Shown: positions 36,601-40,746 of the stretch, piece by piece
Position numbering within the stretch: position 1 is the first letter of the stretch
How the letters are laid out: each line of letters begins with the position of its first letter
Virus record (IMG/VR): IMGVR_UViG_3300030382_003958
Span: 1-40,746 of that record
Source: a virus
Reading direction: 5' to 3' (one strand)
Length of the DNA: 40,746 bases
Notes under the pieces: model-generated
Told to the model about the DNA's origin: nothing
The model's database searches: none
Seen by the model: the letters and a program-made list of their open reading frames with translations, nothing else
Program-made: the position numbers and the translations under genes

Positions 36601-37374
36601 TTAAGCGCCTTGGCGCTCTGCTTCGGTTGTGTTGATCTTTCTGGCGCTGGGCAGCGGAATCACGACCGCAGGCCGCTTCACCTCACGCGGCTCCGCCTTT
36701 GCCTGCTCAACACAGGCGATGACGAGATTGCACTCCCGAAGCGGTACCCTCAGGCGTTCCATGAAGTGGTCGCGCACCCAGCGGCTAGCCACGATAAAGC
36801 GACCCTCAGAGCCATCCCATTCGGTCAGGCTATGCTCAAATTTCGAGAGTTCATTGCGTTGGTGCAGGTTGTCCCCGACTGCGGCGCGTAGCCTGTCCAA
36901 GGCAAGCGCGCCGTCAGGCGACAGGTTCATGGTAGAACCTGTAAGGGTTCTACCAGAACCTTCTGGTTCTGGTTTGGTTGACGTTTGCTTATACGTTTGC
37001 TTGACGTTTGCTTGGGAGGGCGCTTTGCTTTTCTTGCGTTTTTTTGCGCTGGCTTCGCCTCCGGCCTTTCCGGCCTCTCGACGTTTCTCTACCAGTATCT
37101 GTACCCGTGTCCTATCCTTATCGATCCGCTTATGCGTGATCTGACCCTCGGACATGATGAAAAAATCACCCACAATCGCCCACAATTTATTGAACTTGTT
37201 CGGGTGAATGCGGAGACGTCTGGAGAGGCGCTTGACGTCAAAAGCGAGGCGCCCCTCAGCCAACCACAACTCGTCCAATAGGCGGCGGTAGAATCCATCC
37301 TCCTCAAGGTCCAGGTGGGATGTGTCTGCCTTGTAGTCCTTCGGGCTCCATTGCATGAACGGCAAATCGGTCAT
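36601..37374 (-). CDS. DUF1376-type replication protein (257 aa)
   Basis: Residues 5-100 match DUF1376/YdaU-like proteins: FMQWSPKDYKADTSHLDLEE, GFYRRLLDELWLAEGRL and a winged-helix region ending in 'ITHKRIDKDRTRVQ'. A very basic linker (about 100-145) is encoded by DNA full of repeats (see 36931-37013). A C-terminal helical domain follows (SKFEHSLTEWDGSEGRF, WVRDHFMERLR), similar to the end of DnaA-associated or DnaT-like initiators. By analogy with lambda O, the protein would bind the repeats inside its own gene and load the helicase. No phage helicase or helicase loader is recognised nearby. ATGA overlap with the nuclease gene. Confidence 0.7.
   Translation of the reverse strand: MTDLPFMQWSPKDYKADTSHLDLEEDGFYRRLLDELWLAEGRLAFDVKRLSRRLRIHPNKFNKLWAIVGDFFIMSEGQITHKRIDKDRTRVQILVEKRREAGKAGGEASAKKRKKSKAPSQANVKQTYKQTSTKPEPEGSGRTLTGSTMNLSPDGALALDRLRAAVGDNLHQRNELSKFEHSLTEWDGSEGRFIVASRWVRDHFMERLRVPLRECNLVIACVEQAKAEPREVKRPAVVIPLPSARKINTTEAERQGA
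36931..37013. other. ori: Candidate origin of replication: iterons and inverted repeats
   Basis: Three direct repeats of ACGTTTGCTT lie at 36981-36990, 36993-37002 and 37004-37013, 12 and 11 bp apart, so on one face of the helix. Beside them are two perfect inverted repeats: GGTAGAACC/GGTTCTACC (36931-36939 and 36946-36954) and CCAGAACC/GGTTCTGG (36953-36960 and 36965-36972). A T-rich run lies next to them (37021-37050). All are inside the linker region of the DUF1376-type gene, the place where lambda-type phages keep their origin within gene O. Confidence 0.65.
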
Positions 37375-38012
37375 TTAAGTCCCCTCTCTTTTCTGTGAAG
37401 CGCCGCCAGTCCGGCGCGGTAGGCGCAAACGACGTCCCATTGCAGCCCGCGCAGGGCCGCCTCGACTTCTTTTGCACAGCGGAATACGTTCTCTGCGATC
37501 TCGCTTCCGGAGAAGCGCAGCACGGGCCAGCCATACTGCATCAAGTCCCGGTCCCGGCGCTTGTCGCGCTCGACCTGCTCCGGCGTTATGGCGTGAAAGT
37601 CTCGTCCGTCACACTCGATGGCGACGCGGGCAAACGATCCATACGACCACCAGCAGACAGCCAAATCGACGCGCCAGATATTGACCTTCAGTTGAGGTAT
37701 GATCTGGACGCGAGATTCCTGTCTCGGGCTCTCACCCTTGCGCAGGACCAAGGGGACAGCGCCTTCCCGGTCCATCGCGCCACCCAGCATCAGGGCGCGC
37801 TGCATGTGGTATTCAATCGGGCTGTCCGTTTCATCGGCAAGCCCCCATTCGTTCACCGAGCCTTGCAGGCTCTCGGGAATGCTTTCGGGACCTCGACCAA
37901 CGTGAAGGCCATGATACTCATTCAGCCTGCGCCATTCGCGCTCAAAGGCACTCTCTCGCCCGTTCGTGGACGGAAACTCCGGGAATAGGTTCGGATCTAT
38001 CAGGGCGCTCAT
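37371..38012 (-). CDS. PD-(D/E)XK nuclease, DUF559/Vsr-like (213 aa)
   Basis: Start at 38012, overlapping the previous gene. The nuclease core lies at about 64-165: a helix SPIEYHMQRALML with E67, D116 (WRVDLAVCWW), then V-A-I-E133-C-D135-G-R-D-F-H, and a helix rich in charged residues followed by WPVLRFSGSEIAENVF. This is the order seen in DUF559 and very-short-patch-repair-like enzymes. The long N-terminus is of unknown role. It could work in DNA resolution, replication or host-DNA breakdown. Confidence 0.7.
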   Translation of the reverse strand: MSALIDPNLFPEFPSTNGRESAFEREWRRLNEYHGLHVGRGPESIPESLQGSVNEWGLADETDSPIEYHMQRALMLGGAMDREGAVPLVLRKGESPRQESRVQIIPQLKVNIWRVDLAVCWWSYGSFARVAIECDGRDFHAITPEQVERDKRRDRDLMQYGWPVLRFSGSEIAENVFRCAKEVEAALRGLQWDVVCAYRAGLAALHRKERGLK

Positions 38013-38272
38013 CCCCGCCCCCTTCCCAGCTCGGCCTGAGCAAGCTGCTGTTTGATTTCTGGAAGTGACCGGCTGTAAGAGCGGCAGCCATCCGTCATGC
38101 ACGCGAAGCGGATCATGTGGGTCAGGGCCATCTCAGAGCGGCCCGTGTAGTCCTGAATGTCCTGAAGGCTGTGGCCATCCGCAAACGCCCTGACAGCGAA
38201 GTCTTGGATGCTGTGCGGGACGTCGCCGTTGCACTTGGCACCCATCTTGATTGCGATCTGATCGAGGGTCAT
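38009..38272 (-). CDS. HTH-containing small protein (87 aa)
   Basis: ATGA overlaps on both sides. A helix-turn-helix-like segment is at about 27-55 (AVRAFADGHSLQDIQDYTGR, then SEMALTHMIRFAC), and a start resembling a DNA-recognition helix (LDQIAIKMGAKC). Two Cys in the middle. It is one of three small HTH-type proteins in a row, probably early regulators. Confidence 0.55.
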   Translation of the reverse strand: MTLDQIAIKMGAKCNGDVPHSIQDFAVRAFADGHSLQDIQDYTGRSEMALTHMIRFACMTDGCRSYSRSLPEIKQQLAQAELGRGRG

Positions 38273-38640
38273 GCCGCCCTCCGGCTTTTCTTGTCGCGCT
38301 TGCGGCCAATACCGCCCATCGCATCCTCGACCTCACAGAGCGCGTCTATGGCGTCCAAGACGGCAGTGTCGGCAGAGCCTTCATAGATCGTCACCAGGCG
38401 CTCACGCAGGCGCTTGACGTGCTTGCGGGCGCTCTGAAATGCCAGCTTCTCCGCATAGCGCAGCGTGACCCGGCCCTCGATGGAGCCGTAGCGGTTGCGC
38501 TCAAGTCCGGCATTCTGCAAAGTGTTCGTGACCACCGGCCTTGAGCACCCTGCCCGCTGGGCAATCTCTGCGTTATGATAACCCTCAGCGTGCAGCTTGA
38601 AGATCAGTTCTTTCTTTGTTGACGGAATGGGATGGGCCAT
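38269..38640 (-). CDS. HTH DNA-binding protein (123 aa)
   Basis: The start at 38640 overlaps the preceding stop (TGATG). Residues about 8-40 form a homeodomain-like HTH, as in resolvases and transposase ends: STKKELIFKLHAEGYHNAEI, then AQRAGCSRPVVTNTLQNAG. The rest is a helical domain with a basic tail (GRKRDKKSRRAA). A transcription regulator of the leftward early genes is the likely role. Confidence 0.62.
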   Translation of the reverse strand: MAHPIPSTKKELIFKLHAEGYHNAEIAQRAGCSRPVVTNTLQNAGLERNRYGSIEGRVTLRYAEKLAFQSARKHVKRLRERLVTIYEGSADTAVLDAIDALCEVEDAMGGIGRKRDKKSRRAA

Positions 38641-38825
38641 CAGCAATATACCCCCTTATGATTTTTGAATGTGGCTGGCATCTGCGCATTGCGTGCGTAG
38701 CGTTGAGCGCCAGAGCGGGCGGCCCAGCGGTCATCCATCAAATGACGATGGCACAGAGGCTGGCCGGTGATGGTCTTGGAAGGCTCTGCTGTGTGGGTGC
38801 AGTTGGGGCGGGTGCAGCGGGTCAT
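38640..38825 (-). CDS. Cys/His-rich small protein (61 aa)
   Basis: ATGA overlap with the HNH gene. Several possible metal ligands: C4, C9, then H11, and C25-H26-R-H28, giving a C-x4-C-x1-H / C-H-x-H cluster in the first half. The second half is basic. Probably a zinc-binding module; small proteins of this kind are frequent in phage early operons. Confidence 0.5.
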   Translation of the reverse strand: MTRCTRPNCTHTAEPSKTITGQPLCHRHLMDDRWAARSGAQRYARNAQMPATFKNHKGVYC

Positions 38826-39361
38826 GCTGGCCTCCCGTGATTCCTGTGGAATCCCAGATCACGCTCGGCCCTCTTGCGGGCGGCAACGGCGTCGCTTTTC
38901 GTGCCGAAAGAGCCTATGTGCGTGCGCTTGCCTTCAGAGTTTATATAGGCAATCCACTTGGATTTTCGCGCATACCAGAAAACCCCCATAACGCCGCTCT
39001 TGTTGTCAGCCCGACGCTTCATGTTCTTGCTGTTTTCGCTAGAGCTAACCTGCCGAAGGTTCTGTATTCGGTTGTCGGTTCTCACCCCATTTATGTGGTC
39101 GATTTCACAGGTCGGCCACTCGCCGTGATAGACGGCCCATATGAGCCGGTGGATGGCGACATCCCTCTTATCAAAACGGCAATAAAGGTAGCCATCAGAG
39201 GAGCTCAGGGTTCCTACCTCAGTACCCGCAAACCTCGAATTGTGACGGCGCGCGACCGTCGTGCCCCTATAGTGGTGCTCCGGATCAACATGCCGCCACG
39301 TCAGGACGCCAGAGCATGGATCATAAGCTAATCGCTCGCGCAGCTTCGATACAGCAATCAT
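38822..39361 (-). CDS. HNH homing-type endonuclease with AP2-like domain (179 aa)
   Basis: Second copy of the HNH-AP2 type in this genome. H71 (AIHRLIWAVYHGEWP), D88-H89 (CEIDHINGVRTDNRIQNLR) and an AP2-like end (about 121-168, SGVMGVFWYARKSKWIAYI, then DAVAARKRAERDLG). It shares the order and the HNHGRP end with the copy at 20373-20939 but differs throughout, so the two are old relatives or separate arrivals. Inserted between early-left genes. Confidence 0.88.
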   Translation of the reverse strand: MIAVSKLRERLAYDPCSGVLTWRHVDPEHHYRGTTVARRHNSRFAGTEVGTLSSSDGYLYCRFDKRDVAIHRLIWAVYHGEWPTCEIDHINGVRTDNRIQNLRQVSSSENSKNMKRRADNKSGVMGVFWYARKSKWIAYINSEGKRTHIGSFGTKSDAVAARKRAERDLGFHRNHGRPA

Positions 39362-39819
39362 GCCGCTTTCACCTCCTTGCCGGAAAGTTGATAAACGTGC
39401 GCCCTATTCCCTCTCTTCGTGGTGGCCGTGCGCGGGCCCTTTTCAAGCACACCCATTGTGACCAACTCGGACAAACGGGGGCTGATTAAGTCTTCGTCTT
39501 CGTCCATCAGGAACGCGAGACGGTCAGCGCCTTGAGGGCCATGCTGGGCGATCATGTCGAGGCACTGGACACGCAAACGGCCCGCCTTGGTCTTCATCTG
39601 CTCCGCAGCGTCCCAGCTCGCGCCACCACCCTTTGAGCCGACTTCACCGCGATAAGGGCCACCAGAACGGCCAGCGCCTTTCGTGATCCGATCAAAGCAA
39701 TCCCCACACACAGAGCGGAACCTGGTAGAACGCGGGTCGCGACGCTTGCCGCACTCGTAGTAGTCCACCTCTTGGCGGCACTCTGGGCAGGTCCATGGAT
39801 GATCCGGCGACTGGCTCAC
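39358..39819 (-). CDS. Zinc-ribbon plus winged-helix protein (153 aa)
   Basis: GTG start on the previous stop (TAGTG). N-terminal zinc ribbon: C11-x2-C14, with C23 and the C38-x2-C41 pair (SVCGDCF). A Gly-rich basic linker (about 48-70) leads to a C-terminal winged helix (VQCLDMIAQHGPQGADRLAF, ISPRLSELVTMGVLEKGPRT, wing ending RAHVYQLSG), as in MarR/ArsR-like proteins. A DNA-binding early regulator is likely; its metal site is unusual for that fold. Confidence 0.65.
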   Translation of the reverse strand: MSQSPDHPWTCPECRQEVDYYECGKRRDPRSTRFRSVCGDCFDRITKGAGRSGGPYRGEVGSKGGGASWDAAEQMKTKAGRLRVQCLDMIAQHGPQGADRLAFLMDEDEDLISPRLSELVTMGVLEKGPRTATTKRGNRAHVYQLSGKEVKAA

Positions 39820-40040
39820 TACTCGGCGGCCTCGTAAGCCTGCGGGAAGTCAGGATCGATGGATGGCCCGCACGGCCTCAGCAGATCGCGGGAGAGCATA
39901 GCCTTGACGCTGCGACCATCCACAGCCCTGCCGCTCTTGGGAAGAAAGTAGTTTATTGACCCGTCATTGAGTTCGACGGCTATCGTGTCGCCACTTTCGA
40001 CAAGTTGGTTATGTATGCGCTTCCACTTCGGGTCAGACAT
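39819..40040 (-). CDS. Hypothetical protein (73 aa)
   Basis: Overlaps both neighbours. A short beta-rich N-terminal half (DTIAVELNDGSINYFLPKSG) and an acidic end. No domain recognised. Confidence 0.55.
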   Translation of the reverse strand: MSDPKWKRIHNQLVESGDTIAVELNDGSINYFLPKSGRAVDGRSVKAMLSRDLLRPCGPSIDPDFPQAYEAAE

Positions 40041-40365
40041 CGAACGTCTCCCCGGTCAAATTGTGGATGCGGCCTTGGAGTAAGTCCCGGTCAATCTCTA
40101 CCGCTCTGAGGTCCTCCTTCAGATCGGCAACCTCCTCCCGAAGGTCGTCCGCCTCTCGCGCTGCGGCGTCGGCAGAGTTGAGCGCGCAATAGAGTTCGTC
40201 CTCCAAATTATCTGCGCGGCATATCTCGTCACAGAAGGCGGCCGCGAATAGTCTCTCGGCCTCAGCCTCATCCATCCGATCAAACAATCGTTCTATATCG
40301 AGGCTGCTGAGGCTCTTGAGTGCAACGCAGATGTCGTCCAACGACATGTCTATGACGTCAGCCAT
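40033..40365 (-). CDS. Acidic coiled-coil protein (110 aa)
   Basis: The start at 40365 is chosen because of AAGGAGA six bases upstream; an ATG at 40404 is possible. Very acidic (many Asp/Glu), helical, with a coiled coil at about 60-100 (AAREADDLREEVADLKEDLR) and Cys residues in the middle. Highly acidic early phage proteins sometimes mimic DNA, but no evidence beyond charge is seen. Confidence 0.55.
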   Translation of the reverse strand: MADVIDMSLDDICVALKSLSSLDIERLFDRMDEAEAERLFAAAFCDEICRADNLEDELYCALNSADAAAREADDLREEVADLKEDLRAVEIDRDLLQGRIHNLTGETFDV

Positions 40366-40405
40366 TCGATTCTCCTTTTTGGGTGTATCTGTCCCCCCAG
40401 CCATG

Positions 40406-40588
40406 TCAGCGTCCCGCCCTTGGCGGCAGCTGCTTAAGCGTCTGAACAGCGGACCAGAGTTCGCGTGTGGGATACTGGATGCCGAAAGCCGCATATTTTT
40501 GGGCAGACTTGTAGTCCAAGCCCGTGCGCTTCAGTTCCACGCGGATCGCCCTGATGGCTTCACTACGGTCAAGAATTTCTGGTGACAT
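40406..40588 (-). CDS. Small basic protein (60 aa)
   Basis: The start at 40588 overlaps the stop of the first gene of the operon (TGATG). Two helices with EAIRAIRVELKRTGLDYKSAQKYAAFG, which could be a degenerate HTH, and a basic end. A short gap follows before the gene at 40365. Unknown function. Confidence 0.5.
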   Translation of the reverse strand: MSPEILDRSEAIRAIRVELKRTGLDYKSAQKYAAFGIQYPTRELWSAVQTLKQLPPRAGR

Positions 40589-40743
40589 CACGCACGCCCC
40601 CAGAACCGGAGCAACGGCCAGATGATCAGGCCCGCAGTAATCATGACGGACACAGCCACAGAGAAGATCAGGAGGCCCTGATACCGTAGCTGGCGGCGTA
40701 GCTGCTCAGAGGGGAGCGCGAGGCGGGCGAGGCCGATCAGCAT
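40588..40743 (-). CDS. Small membrane protein spanning the circle junction (51 aa)
   Basis: The start codon lies at 40743 (the same base as 86 in the left copy) and the ribosome site GGGGAGAG is only present at 91-98, beyond the opening point. Residues 1-21 form an amphipathic basic helix (LARLALPSEQLRRQLRYQG), then one span, LLIFSVAVSVMITAGLIIW (about 24-43), and a basic end. First gene of the leftward unit. No family recognised. Confidence 0.62.
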   Translation of the reverse strand: MLIGLARLALPSEQLRRQLRYQGLLIFSVAVSVMITAGLIIWPLLRFWGRA

Positions 40744-40746
40744 GGC
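40658..40746. repeat. Terminal direct repeat, right copy
   Basis: Identical to bases 1-89. It carries the 5' part of the membrane-protein gene 40588-40743. Confidence 0.95.

Noticed and set aside
1-40746. CRISPR array, anti-phage defence cassette, retron or diversity-generating retroelement
   Set aside because: No spacer-repeat array, reverse transcriptase, toxin-antitoxin pair or template/variable repeat pair was seen on either strand.

Overview
This window is a complete, circularly closed genome of a temperate, P22-like short-tailed phage (podovirus), about 40.66 kb. Bases 1-89 are repeated exactly at 40658-40746, so the ends overlap and the true circle is 40,657 bp. The host is probably an alphaproteobacterium (inference): GC is moderately high, many genes are of types common in phages of that class, and the attP core copies the 3' half of a tRNA-Thr(UGU) gene with an encoded CCA. 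Because attP is intact, this is the excised or virion form, not an integrated prophage.

Layout. (1) 90-1190, control region: a divergent intergenic stretch, a Cro-like repressor (minus, ends 499) and a CI-like repressor (plus, 798-1133). These are flanked by five copies of a 15-bp operator, TAAC-N7-GTTA, three between the repressors and two over the rightward early promoter. (2) 1212-8196, plus strand: a tightly overlapping early operon with small hypothetical proteins, a nucleotidyltransferase-fold protein, two C2H2 zinc-finger proteins, a Gp157-like and RecT-like recombination pair, and a tyrosine integrase. (3) 8148-8366: attP, with two arm-type repeats on each side of the tRNA core. (4) 8391-10787, plus strand: accessory genes including an HNH nuclease. 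(5) 40743 down to 10774, one long minus-strand transcription unit. It holds small regulators, a PD-(D/E)XK nuclease, a DUF1376-type replication protein with a probable iteron origin inside its gene, a stand-alone DnaA domain IV, a NusG-like antiterminator and a tandem terminator region. Then come a cluster of tiny membrane proteins, TerS, TerL, portal, scaffold, an N4-gp56-type capsid protein, neck proteins, a P22 gp10-like hub, tail-tip, ejection proteins and the lysis genes.

How it works together. The CI/Cro-like switch should control the rightward early operon. The replication genes come early on the left strand. The NusG-like protein lies immediately upstream of a terminator that precedes the morphogenesis genes, so it is a natural candidate for the early-to-late switch (the job done by Q in lambda). 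A small Arc-like ribbon-helix-helix repressor with its own paired operators sits among the ejection genes, in a place comparable to the immI region of P22.

The most unusual observations concern the ejection proteins. The 1211-residue protein carries two copies of an LGRGLDDLM motif that closely resembles the ParA-binding N-terminus of ParB, two LuxR-like helix-turn-helix motifs and a perfect EF-hand loop. A short N-V-F-A/S motif recurs nine times across four neighbouring proteins, always in low-complexity segments and with differing codons.
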